A stretch of 12,310 bases of DNA from an uncultured Collinsella sp. (GCA_900543615.1 UQSC01000051.1:1-12310); one strand, 5' to 3'; shown: positions 1 to 7,445, numbered from the stretch's first letter. A program made the numbers and translations. The notes: generated by a model not told the origin, from the letters alone.

Positions 1-3000
1 TCCGTTTTGAGCCTGGTACTGTCGCTCGTCATGCCCCCGATCTCGCAGGCCATTGCCAACGATGCCCAGACCGAAGAAACTGTGACGGGTGATTCCTCAA
101 CTGAGCCTACTGATGTAGAAAACACCAACAATGGGGATACCGAAAAGCTGAATAGTGATGATGCCGAGAATGGCGCGAGCGAAGACGCCGCTGCCGCGGG
201 GCTGCCGTCCGACGACGCGGAGGCCAAGGGCGCCGCGCAGCCTTCCGATGATGAAACTAACGATGAAAACGCTATCGCTCCCGCTGCCGTCAGTGCCGAT
301 GGCTATAACGAGGTGAAAGGTAATATTGCTGAGACATTTACCAATGGCGGCAAGTTCCGACTGACGGATTATGCCTATTCGGATAAGCAGATCACTATCA
401 GCAAAAACACTGCTATCGATCTTGCGGGACACATGCTCTACCGTGGTTCCGGCAACAAAGACTCCTTCTTTGTGGTCGAAAACGGAGCCACACTCACTAT
501 CGAGGATTTAGGTAAAACAAAAGACGAACAGACCCTGGTCGAAACGACGGCGGGTCATCTTGCGTCTATGGAATGGGAAGCAGGAAACGGCTCTAATAGT
601 GGCACTCCTAAGAGTCTTGCTTACTTTGAGACCAAGAGCACGCCCAATCAAGATGGACTCGGCACAACCGAGACTACGATCAGGCATGTCGTTACGGGCT
701 TTGGCGCTATCGATGCGGCATCGGACAGCGGTTCCGTAAAGCATGTGGTCACCGTTAAAGAGGGCGGCACGCTCGATCTCAAGGGCGGCATGATTACCAC
801 GGCCGCCAATCTGAGCGATGACGGCCATGTGATTTTTTCTGAGGGTAAAGTCAAAATCGAAGGCGGTTACGTCACCAATGGCAACGGCGGTGGCTGGGGC
901 GGTGGCCTGTGCATAACGGGCGAGAAGGCGGGCGCGAATGCCAGTCTCGAAATGACAGGCGGCGTGGTCGCGGGAAACAAGTCGGGTTCTGGCGGCGGCA
1001 TCTATGCTGACAAGGGAGCCACCCTGAAGCTTACGGGCGGAATTATCTCTGGCAACGCTACGTATGAAAACACTTGCAACAGCGGCGGCAGTCCCGAAAA
1101 TGGTTATGGCGGCGGCGTCTTTACCAAAAATGCTTGCGTTAGTATCAGCGATTCGGCAAGCATTACTAACAATCGTGTCGATTCCAATATCTCTGAATCG
1201 TTTAACAATGGCCTGCTCGGTGGCGGTGGCATTGCATGTGTAAATGGTGGCAAGCTCAGTATAACGGGTGGCTCAGTTACTGCTAACTACTCCCATGAGG
1301 CTGGCGGTGGCGTTTACGCTGGTTTTTATAACCAGACCATCGAGTTTGAAATGAGTGGCGGCACGATTGCCGGCAACGTGGCGGAGAACGCTGAGGGCGG
1401 CGGTTTGCGTATCGCTGGCGGTGACAACACTGGTACGATGGCAACAATTAGCGCTGGTGAGAACAGCAGGATTTACATTACGAATAACAAAACGATGACG
1501 GGCAGCACTAAAGACCGCGGTGGCGACTGGGGCGGCGGTGGCGTCTTTATCCAGCAGGGCGGCAAGCTCAATATCGTAAAGACGCTGATCACTCAAAATG
1601 ATGCTGGCGGCTGGGGTGGCGGCGTTGCTGCCTGCCCCACGGGCGAGACGATTGTCTCGCACTCAAATGGTGCCGCAATCTACAACAATACGGATCATGG
1701 TTTAAGTGATCACATGTCTGCCGGTGGTAATGGCAAGAACGAGGACAGCGATGCTGAGTACATTACCGATCCCTTCAAAAACGCCGGCCACAAGGATTTC
1801 TTCCTCGTGCGCAGGAAAGGCAGCGATAAGACGGTCGCAGTCGTTCTTGGAAAGATGCTTGGCAATCGCTCTGCTGGCTGGAAGGGCACCTGCGATGGCC
1901 AGGAGATCACTATCGATCCTAATGGCGGTGCCGAGGCCACGTACATGTTCGGCTTGGAGGCCCATCCGACTGAAGATGCCATAACAAAGGCACAAGCCGC
2001 AGCTACGACCATCATCAGCGGCAACTACTCATACACCCATGGCGGCGGCATCATGACCAACGGCGATCTCACCGTCGGTGAAGTCAGTGAACTGAGCGTT
2101 TATCCGAACATGAGGCTCAACGCCACTAAGGTGCTTGTAGATGCAGACGGAAACTCGCAAAAGCTTGAGGGACACGGGTACAAGTTTAAGGTGCTCCGCG
2201 AGGATGGTGCCACTGAGCCTTCTTGGAAAGATGACGACACATTTGATATGGGCGATTGCAGTGTTGCGGGCGAGGCGACTGTTAATCAATCAAACGGCAA
2301 TATCACCTTCGACTCTGGCAAGGACTATTCTTCGGGACAATACGTTTTCTATCTAGTTGAGGAACCCATCAGCGGTCAAAACGAATTGGACACCAGATTC
2401 GATAAGACCATTTACAAGATCGTAGCAACAGTTGATAGCAATCCGTACAAAACTAAAAAGCTCATGAGGATTGATATTAATTATTACAAGGTAAATGGAG
2501 TAATCGTCTATAAAAAGGGCGAGAAGGACATCGACTTTAAGCAACTAAATTCCGGTTACTCCGTTGATTACTTGAATGATCGCACGACAGCTGTGGTGAC
2601 TATCGGTGACAGTAGCGACAACCCGACCTTTACCAACAAAATCGTGCCGTACACCTCTACCGGCTTTTGGACGCCTGCGGCGACTAAGGTCGTTAAGGGC
2701 GGCGAGATGAAAGAGTTTACACTTCAGCTTGCGACCGATGACAGTTTTCAGAAAATTATTCGTGAGACCAAAACTACTGGCGATAACAAGAAGCAGACGC
2801 TTTCGTTCTTAGATGGCTCTGATAAGGGGATTAAGTACTCGCTCTCTGATATCACGAAGAATCCCTTCACTGCCGGTGACCCTACGGGCCGTGGCGCTTC
2901 CAAGACCTTCACGTACTACGTGCGCGAGAAGAATGAGAGTTCGATTTTCTCGCATTACAAGTTCGATCAGTCGGTCTATAAGCTTGACGTCACGATGGCG

Positions 3001-3291
3001 GATCAGAAAAATGGCAAAATCGTTGCCACGAAGGTGACCTACACAAAGATTAAGGACGCTGACGGCAACCGCATCGACGAAGCCCCGGTGAATTACAACG
3101 ACGGATCCGATACTTCTAAGCCAACCTCCATCCCCACCTTCACCAACACCTACTCCACCTCTTTGCCCCTTTCTGGTATGTCGGGCGTCACACTGACGTA
3201 CCTTGCCGGCGCGGCGGTGCTTTGCGCTGCTGCAGCCTGGATGCACATTCGTCGCAAGGCGAATGCGAAGGGAGGCGAGCGTCGTGAATAA
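1..3291 (+). CDS. Large LPXTG-type pilus/surface adhesin, beta-helix plus isopeptide domains (5' partial)
   Basis: Secreted, wall-anchored adhesin, probably the pilus tip or a co-assembled surface protein. The frame is open from base 1, inside the hydrophobic core of a signal peptide (VLSLVLSLV, then an AIA cleavage site near 52-60), so the true start and basic N-region lie off the contig; the TTG at 7 is not a credible start. An Asp/Glu/Ala-rich linker follows (about 64-291). From about 300 to 2060 there are right-handed beta-helix coils with recurring GG-x-(I/V)-x-x-N...GGG turns. Two Spy0128/FctA-like pilin domains follow (about 2080-2645 and 2665-3150). Each has the expected Lys (2128, 2686), Glu (2359, 2926) and Asn in FTN (2635, 3145) for an intramolecular isopeptide bond. 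The C terminus has sorting signal LPLSG (3163-3177), a membrane segment and a basic tail. Domain assignments come from recalled family patterns; the ligand is unknown. Composition is locally AT-rich compared with the next gene. Confidence 0.85.
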   Translation, partial: SVLSLVLSLVMPPISQAIANDAQTEETVTGDSSTEPTDVENTNNGDTEKLNSDDAENGASEDAAAAGLPSDDAEAKGAAQPSDDETNDENAIAPAAVSADGYNEVKGNIAETFTNGGKFRLTDYAYSDKQITISKNTAIDLAGHMLYRGSGNKDSFFVVENGATLTIEDLGKTKDEQTLVETTAGHLASMEWEAGNGSNSGTPKSLAYFETKSTPNQDGLGTTETTIRHVVTGFGAIDAASDSGSVKHVVTVKEGGTLDLKGGMITTAANLSDDGHVIFSEGKVKIEGGYVTNGNGGGWGGGLCITGEKAGANASLEMTGGVVAGNKSGSGGGIYADKGATLKLTGGIISGNATYENTCNSGGSPENGYGGGVFTKNACVSISDSASITNNRVDSNISESFNNGLLGGGGIACVNGGKLSITGGSVTANYSHEAGGGVYAGFYNQTIEFEMSGGTIAGNVAENAEGGGLRIAGGDNTGTMATISAGENSRIYITNNKTMTGSTKDRGGDWGGGGVFIQQGGKLNIVKTLITQNDAGGWGGGVAACPTGETIVSHSNGAAIYNNTDHGLSDHMSAGGNGKNEDSDAEYITDPFKNAGHKDFFLVRRKGSDKTVAVVLGKMLGNRSAGWKGTCDGQEITIDPNGGAEATYMFGLEAHPTEDAITKAQAAATTIISGNYSYTHGGGIMTNGDLTVGEVSELSVYPNMRLNATKVLVDADGNSQKLEGHGYKFKVLREDGATEPSWKDDDTFDMGDCSVAGEATVNQSNGNITFDSGKDYSSGQYVFYLVEEPISGQNELDTRFDKTIYKIVATVDSNPYKTKKLMRIDINYYKVNGVIVYKKGEKDIDFKQLNSGYSVDYLNDRTTAVVTIGDSSDNPTFTNKIVPYTSTGFWTPAATKVVKGGEMKEFTLQLATDDSFQKIIRETKTTGDNKKQTLSFLDGSDKGIKYSLSDITKNPFTAGDPTGRGASKTFTYYVREKNESSIFSHYKFDQSVYKLDVTMADQKNGKIVATKVTYTKIKDADGNRIDEAPVNYNDGSDTSKPTSIPTFTNTYSTSLPLSGMSGVTLTYLAGAAVLCAAAAWMHIRRKANAKGGERRE
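862..2061 (+). repeat. Beta-helix coil repeats within the adhesin
   Basis: About nine degenerate coils share the pattern GG-x-(V/I)-x-x-N followed by GGG-(V/I/L). Examples are GGVVAGNKSGSGGGIYAD, GGSVTANYSHEAGGGVYA and GGTIAGNVAENAEGGGLRI. Coils are roughly 28-40 residues apart from 862 to about 1650. A non-repetitive stretch of about 120 residues (about 1650-2005) interrupts them, and one last coil (IISGNYSYTHGGGIMTNG) ends at about 2061. They are diverged protein repeats, not near-identical DNA repeats, so recombination between them should be limited. Confidence 0.7.
3271..3286 (+). promoter_or_regulatory. RBS and GTG start that set the second pilin gene's start
   Basis: GGAGG at 3271-3275 lies 8 bases before GTG at 3284, inside the end of the adhesin gene. 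The GTG start overlaps the upstream stop TAA (3289-3291), giving an 8-base gene overlap and likely translational coupling. Starting here gives a clean signal peptide (MNKKVCSFPI then a hydrophobic core). The in-frame ATGs at 3203 and 3263 would add residues without an equally placed RBS. Confidence 0.75.
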
Positions 3292-4948
3292 GAAAGTTTG
3301 CTCCTTCCCGATCTTGTTTGCGCTGCTTACCCTCCTGATCGGCACCTGCGCGGTTGTGTTCCCCGCATCCGCGCAGGCCGCGCCGACCTCGAACGGTTCC
3401 ATCACGGTGAGCGGCACCGTGGCGAGCAGCTACGACGCCTACCAGATCTTTAGCGCCAACGTCGTCGACGGCGACAGCGACGCCAAGATCGCCACCGATC
3501 TCGCCTGGGCAAGCGACGCCGTGCGTGATGCCGCGCTGCCTGTGCTGCACAGCGCCGGCATGCCCAATTCCCAGACCACCGCGCAGGAAGCTGCCGAGTG
3601 GCTCAACGCCGATTCCCACCTTACGAGCGCGCTGAGCGCACAGCTCGCTCGTTCCCTCCAGAGCTCTGACGCCGTGTCCGTGGCCCTTAACGCGGGCACG
3701 GCGGCCGACCTGCACTGCGGCTACTGGCTCATCGTCGCCGACGACGACGCCATCTCCCAGGACGAGGCCGGCACCGCGCCGGTCATGGCCCTGGTCGGCG
3801 GCGGCGCCGTCACCGTCAAGCCCAAGGCGGCGACCCCCAAGGTTGCCAAGCATGTGCTGGAGGACAGCACCGCCGCCTGGCAGAAGGCCGCCGACGCCAC
3901 GGTCGCCGACGACCTGTACTGGCGCCTCTCGGCCACGGTCCCCGCGGGTCTTACCGCCTACGACACCTATACGGTGCAGTTCGTCGACACCATGAGCGCG
4001 GGGCTCGACCCCTCCAAGGTGGCCGCGAGCATGCGCGTGTACGTGGCGGTGGGCGCGGACGGTGGCTTCGACGCCGTTTCGGCTGGCAGGGACGGCCGCG
4101 CCGGCACCGACCCTGCGAAGGACTGGACCGACATCACGGCCCAGTGCAGGGTCTCGGTCGACGGTAAGACCTTTACCGTGCACACCGGCGACCTCATCGC
4201 CGCGCTCGGCGGGGCCGACGCCTTTACCGCGGGCGCCCGCGTGGTCGCCGTGTACAATGCGCCGCTCAACAGCGCATGCAACCACGGCATTGCCAAGGGA
4301 AACCCCAACGAGGTCTACCTGCGCTACCCGCGCTCTCCCTTTGCCGACCAGTCCGGCGACGCCGGCTTCACCCGCACGCCGAGCGACGATGCGTGCGCCT
4401 ACACCTGGGATCTCGCGCTCACCAAGCGCGGCAGCGATGGCGACAAGCCGCTGCCCGGGGCGGTCCTGAGCATCGCCGACGACCGCGGCCGCACGCTAGC
4501 GGCTGACGGCACGTGGGATGCAGAGGGCAAGGCCACCGTCACCACGGGCGAGGACGGTCGCGTGACCGTCTCGGGCGTGGACTCGGGCAAGCTGGAGGTC
4601 CGCGAGCTCAAGGCGCCCAAGGGCTATACCGCCTTTGAGGGCACGCGCTCCGTGACGGTCAAGGCCGAGGGCCTGGATGTCGACCAGGTGGCCGCCGCCA
4701 AACCCAAGCTCACCATCACGGCCGAGTCGCCCCTGCGCGCCGACAGCGCGGACGGGTCGACGGGCAGCCTGGAGGCGTCGCTCATCAACACGCCCACTGG
4801 CACACCCCCTAGCATTACCACCGGAGGCTTTATGCCCTCGACTGGCGATATGGCAATGTACGCCGCGGCCGCCGCAGCGGTCGCCGGAGCCGCGCTCATC
4901 GTGGTCGCGCTCCTGGTCAAGCGGGGAGGTGGCAGCCATAAAGAGTAG
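3284..4948 (+). CDS. LPXTG-type pilin with D1-D2-D3 isopeptide domains, MPSTG sorting signal
   Basis: Secreted pilin subunit of 554 residues, likely a second or minor subunit of the pilus. A signal peptide (1 to about 32, ending ASAQA) is followed by an N-terminal D1 domain containing YQIFSANVVD. It ends in VTVKPK, where Lys181 sits where the pilin-motif lysine of Gram-positive pili is expected. A fimbrial isopeptide D2 domain follows (about 183-365; Lys189, Asp235 in VDTMSAGL, Asn342 in NEVYLRY). Next is a SpaA/Cna-B-like D3 domain (about 372-505; Lys381, E-box ELKAPKGY with Glu441, Asn502). Sorting signal MPSTG (517-521) departs from LPXTG at its first position; a membrane helix and basic tail follow. 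It is a paralogue of the next gene and almost the same length. It is much more GC-rich than the adhesin gene it overlaps. Whether it is the basal anchor or a second shaft protein cannot be told from sequence. Confidence 0.88.
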   Translation: MNKKVCSFPILFALLTLLIGTCAVVFPASAQAAPTSNGSITVSGTVASSYDAYQIFSANVVDGDSDAKIATDLAWASDAVRDAALPVLHSAGMPNSQTTAQEAAEWLNADSHLTSALSAQLARSLQSSDAVSVALNAGTAADLHCGYWLIVADDDAISQDEAGTAPVMALVGGGAVTVKPKAATPKVAKHVLEDSTAAWQKAADATVADDLYWRLSATVPAGLTAYDTYTVQFVDTMSAGLDPSKVAASMRVYVAVGADGGFDAVSAGRDGRAGTDPAKDWTDITAQCRVSVDGKTFTVHTGDLIAALGGADAFTAGARVVAVYNAPLNSACNHGIAKGNPNEVYLRYPRSPFADQSGDAGFTRTPSDDACAYTWDLALTKRGSDGDKPLPGAVLSIADDRGRTLAADGTWDAEGKATVTTGEDGRVTVSGVDSGKLEVRELKAPKGYTAFEGTRSVTVKAEGLDVDQVAAAKPKLTITAESPLRADSADGSTGSLEASLINTPTGTPPSITTGGFMPSTGDMAMYAAAAAAVAGAALIVVALLVKRGGGSHKE

Positions 4949-5043
4949 CTGGCAGCCCCACAGAGAGCGGGGCGAGACGTAGCGAAGCAGATGCTAAGAC
5001 ACAGACAGACAGATTTAGATCAAATGGAATTCGAGCAGAAAGC

Positions 5044-5059
5044 AGAGGAAAAGAAGATG
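5044..5059 (+). promoter_or_regulatory. RBS and ATG start for the shaft pilin gene
   Basis: AGAGGA at 5044-5049 lies 7 bases before ATG 5057, giving MSMSKNIARL and a normal signal peptide. The upstream in-frame ATGs at 4991 and 5024 would put a long charged stretch before it and lack a good RBS. A second ATG at 5063 is also possible. The 108-base gap from the previous stop contains no convincing terminator, only a 5-bp GCCCC/GGGGC dyad near 4956, so co-transcription is likely. Confidence 0.65.
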
Positions 5060-6724
5060 AGCATGAGCAAGAACATCGCACGCCTGGCAGTAACCGCCGG
5101 CCTCACAGCAGCGCTGAGCTTCGGCGGAGTTATGGCCCCGGTGACCATGGCGTTTGCTGCGGAGGGCGACGATACGATCACGATCACGCAGAACGAGAAC
5201 AATGGAGCCACCAAGTTCAAGGCATATCAGATCTTTAAGGCCGATGTCGTGGACAAGGACGGGCAGAAGGTCGCGTCCAACGTCGACTGGGCGAGCGACC
5301 AAGCGAGGGATGCCGTTCGCGGCGTCCTTACGTCTGAAAACGCGCCAGGCATCACCAATTCGTCGACCGCGCAGGAGGTCGCCGACTACCTTTCTGAGGC
5401 GATCATGGATACCACTCCTACCGCGGTCGTGAAGAAGGACGATCTTCTCAATAAGATTGCCCTGGCCGTCGAGAAGGACGTGCCCGCGACTGGCGTGGGT
5501 TTTGATGCTGGCACCCCCTTTACTGCCACGAGCAAGGGCTACTACCTCTTCCTGACCGATACCTCTTCGATTGGAACCAAGGACGATTACGCCGATAAGA
5601 AGCAGACCGGCACCTCGCCGATCTTTGCGGTCGTGGGCGGCGACGCAGTGAGCGTTACCGAGAAGACGAGCATCCCGACCGTGACGAAGAAGATCAAGGA
5701 CGATGCTACGAGCGTCGGGTGGGCGGACAAGGCGGACTCCCAGATGGGTCAGACCGTTCAGTACAAGCTGACCGGCACGGTTGCAAACAATGTCGACACG
5801 TTCGGCACCTACTATTATGAGTTTTACGATGAGCCGTCTGCCGGTTTGACTGTTGATAAGTCCTCTGTCAAGGCCGTGATTGATGAGACTCCTATCACGC
5901 CTACTTCTGTGACCGTGTCTCCCGATTCAAATGGCAAGATGGTCTTGAGCGTAAAGTTTGACGATCTTAAGGCTGCCGCCGGGAAGGCCGGTGTCACTCT
6001 TGGCGTGAACACAAGGGTCGTTGTCACGTACAGCGCCAAGCTCGACCCGAAGAAGTCCCAGCATGTTGCTGTCGGTGGCACGGGCAACTCCAACACCGTC
6101 AAGCTCATCTACTCCAACAACCCTGGCCACGATACCAAGGGTGAGTCTGTGTCCGACACCGTGCGCGACTACACCTATGCGCTCAAGCTCGTCAAGAAGG
6201 ACGCGACTGATGAGAATAAGGCGCTTACCGGCGTAAGGTTCACCATCTGTGCCACTACTCCCGACGATACTGGATCCAAGGACAAGTATGTCCAGGATGA
6301 TGGCTCCCTCGGTGCTATGCCTTATGAGTTCACGACCACCGACTCCGGTGAGATTAACGTCGAGGGTCTCGATGCCGGCACCTACACCGTCAAGGAAACC
6401 CATACGCTCGCCGGCTACAACACCATCCCCGATTTCACCTTCAACATCAAAGCCACTGGCCTCGACAACGCAGAGGGTGTGGGAGAAAACAAGCTCACGG
6501 TCAAGACGAGCACCATGGGTTCCAATTTGGTCAAGGTTGACACGACCAACACGGACAACGGTACTGCTGTTTTGATTGTCAAAAACAAGCAGGGCAATGG
6601 CCTCCCGCTGACCGGTCTCAATGGCGTGACCTTCACTTGGATCGCTGGCGGCGCGGTGCTGTGCATTGGCGTGGCGCATCTCATTCGTAGCCGTAAGCAG
6701 GCTGAGGAGTCCGAGCAGGAGTAA
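5057..6724 (+). CDS. LPXTG major pilin (probable shaft subunit), D1-D2-D3, LPLTG sorting signal
   Basis: Probable backbone pilin of 555 residues, polymerised by a class C sortase through covalent links. The signal peptide ends near AFA (residues 32-34). The D1 domain holds AYQIFKADVVD and WASDQARDAV, shared with the preceding pilin, and ends VSVTEK, where Lys203 is the candidate pilin-motif lysine. The D2 isopeptide domain spans about 205-370 (Lys211, Asp258 in YDEPSAGL, Asn346 in NTVKLIY). The SpaA-like D3 domain spans about 372-512 (Lys380, E-box ETHTLAGY with Glu447, Asn510). LPLTG is at 516-520, followed by a hydrophobic segment and a mixed-charge tail. The most canonical sorting motif of the three and the position before a strong terminator suggest it is the shaft subunit; that role is inference. 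Isopeptide residues are assigned by alignment to recalled family patterns. Confidence 0.9.
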   Translation: MSMSKNIARLAVTAGLTAALSFGGVMAPVTMAFAAEGDDTITITQNENNGATKFKAYQIFKADVVDKDGQKVASNVDWASDQARDAVRGVLTSENAPGITNSSTAQEVADYLSEAIMDTTPTAVVKKDDLLNKIALAVEKDVPATGVGFDAGTPFTATSKGYYLFLTDTSSIGTKDDYADKKQTGTSPIFAVVGGDAVSVTEKTSIPTVTKKIKDDATSVGWADKADSQMGQTVQYKLTGTVANNVDTFGTYYYEFYDEPSAGLTVDKSSVKAVIDETPITPTSVTVSPDSNGKMVLSVKFDDLKAAAGKAGVTLGVNTRVVVTYSAKLDPKKSQHVAVGGTGNSNTVKLIYSNNPGHDTKGESVSDTVRDYTYALKLVKKDATDENKALTGVRFTICATTPDDTGSKDKYVQDDGSLGAMPYEFTTTDSGEINVEGLDAGTYTVKETHTLAGYNTIPDFTFNIKATGLDNAEGVGENKLTVKTSTMGSNLVKVDTTNTDNGTAVLIVKNKQGNGLPLTGLNGVTFTWIAGGAVLCIGVAHLIRSRKQAEESEQE

Positions 6725-6824
6725 CGCTCGCTCACCCATCTCTTTGGCAGGTGGGATGTGATGGCCATGAGACTTGCGGACACTTTTCTCGTCCATCCAC
6801 GTTCTTGCTTTGCCTTTCTCTTTT

Positions 6825-6863
6825 CGGGGCAGACTCCGCACTGGAGTTTGCCCCGTTCTTTTT
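6825..6863 (+). terminator. Strong intrinsic terminator after the pilin genes
   Basis: A 13-base arm (CGGGGCAGACTCC, 6825-6837), a loop GCACT, and the complementary arm GGAGTTTGCCCCG (6843-6855) with a single G-U pair are followed by TTCTTTTT (6856-6863). It lies about 100 bases past the shaft pilin stop and should end the pilin transcript. The sortase would then need its own promoter. Confidence 0.85.
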
Positions 6864-6913
6864 GAACAGCGCAGCCGGGGCGCCGTCGCTCGTATGATCG
6901 AGCGTATGATTAG

Positions 6914-6927
6914 CGAACAAATGTTTG
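6914..6927 (+). promoter_or_regulatory. Candidate LexA/SOS box upstream of the small membrane protein gene
   Basis: CGAACAAATGTTTG fits 13 of the 14 positions of the Gram-positive SOS box CGAACRNRYGTTYC and has the actinobacterial CGAAC-N4-GTTYG form. It is intergenic, 103 bases before ATG 7031. Two -10-like TATGAT copies (6893-6898, 6905-6910) lie just upstream, inside a direct repeat of CGTATGAT (6891-6898, 6903-6910). A TAAAAT -10-like hexamer (6969-6974) lies downstream. No convincing -35 is visible. The stretch 6864-7030 holds no other supported gene. Confidence 0.45.
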
Positions 6928-7030
6928 CAAATATTGCGTTTACCAGCTGTAAGTGCGAGTGCTCGCAGTAAAATACCCTTACGACGCATTCCGTGCGCGG
7001 GCGGCCGACGACTCGATCGGAGGTCCCCAA

Positions 7031-7183
7031 ATGCTGAAATTCCTTAACGCGCTCGCCGCCCTCGCGGCGGTAGGCTCGTTCGTCATCGCGTTTCTTGACT
7101 CGTATGAGGTTCGGTTTAAGGTCCGTAGGCGCACGCGCGGTGCGGACGGTAGAAGGCATTTGCGCTGCAACAAGCGCAAATAA
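7031..7183 (+). CDS. Small single-pass membrane protein of unknown function (50 aa)
   Basis: I do not recognise this protein. ATG 7031 has a strong RBS, GGAGG at 7019-7023, 7 bases upstream. Residues 3-22 (KFLNALAALAAVGSFVIAFL) form one transmembrane helix. The remainder is a short, strongly basic tail (VRFKVRRRTRG, then RRHLRCNKRK) with a single Cys, predicted cytoplasmic. Its own hairpin terminator starts two bases after the stop, so it looks like a monocistronic unit set between the pilin genes and the sortase gene. The candidate LexA box upstream would suggest DNA-damage induction, like the small membrane toxins or division inhibitors under SOS control in other bacteria; that is speculation. 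An upstream in-frame ATG at 6953 gives a longer reading but no comparable RBS. Confidence 0.6.
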   Translation: MLKFLNALAALAAVGSFVIAFLDSYEVRFKVRRRTRGADGRRHLRCNKRK

Positions 7184-7184
7184 G

Positions 7185-7213
7185 AATGCCCGGGGTTAGA
7201 GGCCCGGGCATTT
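7185..7213 (+). terminator. Hairpin terminator of the small membrane protein gene
   Basis: A perfect 10-bp stem, AATGCCCGGG (7185-7194) with CCCGGGCATT (7203-7212), encloses an 8-base loop. It begins right after the stop codon. The trailing T run is short (TTTAAC), so termination may be partial. Confidence 0.6.
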
Positions 7214-7286
7214 AACAAAACCAGAAAACTAGGCCGCCCGCGCTTTCGAACACTTACGCGGGATGCGTCGTTTTCTATTGCCATTG

Positions 7287-7320
7287 TATCCCGAATCGCC
7301 CAGCCGATTCGGGATATTTT
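7287..7320 (+). terminator. Second hairpin terminator before the sortase gene
   Basis: A perfect 12-bp stem, TATCCCGAATCG (7287-7298) and CGATTCGGGATA (7305-7316), with loop CCCAGC, is followed by TTTT (7317-7320). No T run follows in the other direction, so it acts on + strand transcripts. It could back up the terminator at 7185, end a short untranslated transcript arising between the two, or act as an attenuator. Confidence 0.6.
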
Positions 7321-7349
7321 GAAAACTCAAATGCGGGTCCATACTTGCA

Positions 7350-7384
7350 CTGCGCAATGTTGCCAGGCTGCGTTGCGCAGCGCA
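7350..7384. promoter_or_regulatory. Dyad in the sortase upstream region (possible operator)
   Basis: CTGCGCAA (7350-7357) and TTGCGCAG (7373-7380) are perfect inverted arms 15 bases apart. The right arm overlaps a second palindrome, TGCGCAGCGCA (7374-7384). A -10-like TATTAT follows at 7402-7407 without a clear -35. This could be a regulator site or an mRNA stem for the sortase gene; no protein is implicated. Confidence 0.3.
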
Positions 7385-7445
7385 TGAGCTCGCTAATCGG
7401 CTATTATTTGTTCAGACAACTTGAGTTGTAGGGGAGTGACCGGCG

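Noticed and set aside
3188..4285. Minus-strand ORF of 365 codons opposite the second pilin gene
   Set aside because: Shadow ORF in GC-rich coding DNA: Arg/Gly/His-rich, no domain pattern, antisense to a well-supported pilin.
5001..5012. (ACAG)3 simple repeat before the shaft pilin start, possible phase-variation tract
   Set aside because: Only three units and outside the chosen coding start; too short to expect frequent slippage.
6774..6971. + strand ORF ending in a Cys-rich stretch (CKCECSQ)
   Set aside because: It runs through the pilin terminator stem and has no RBS. The short ATG readings at 6895-6907 are also unsupported and overlap the candidate LexA box.
5927..7159. Minus-strand ORF of 410 codons across the shaft pilin end and the following gap
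   Set aside because: No recognisable domain or RBS; it runs through a strong + strand terminator and a confident pilin gene.
6979..7284. Minus-strand ORF of 101 codons with start near 7284
   Set aside because: No RBS, Arg/Ser-rich shadow composition, and it crosses a perfect terminator hairpin and the better-supported small + strand gene.
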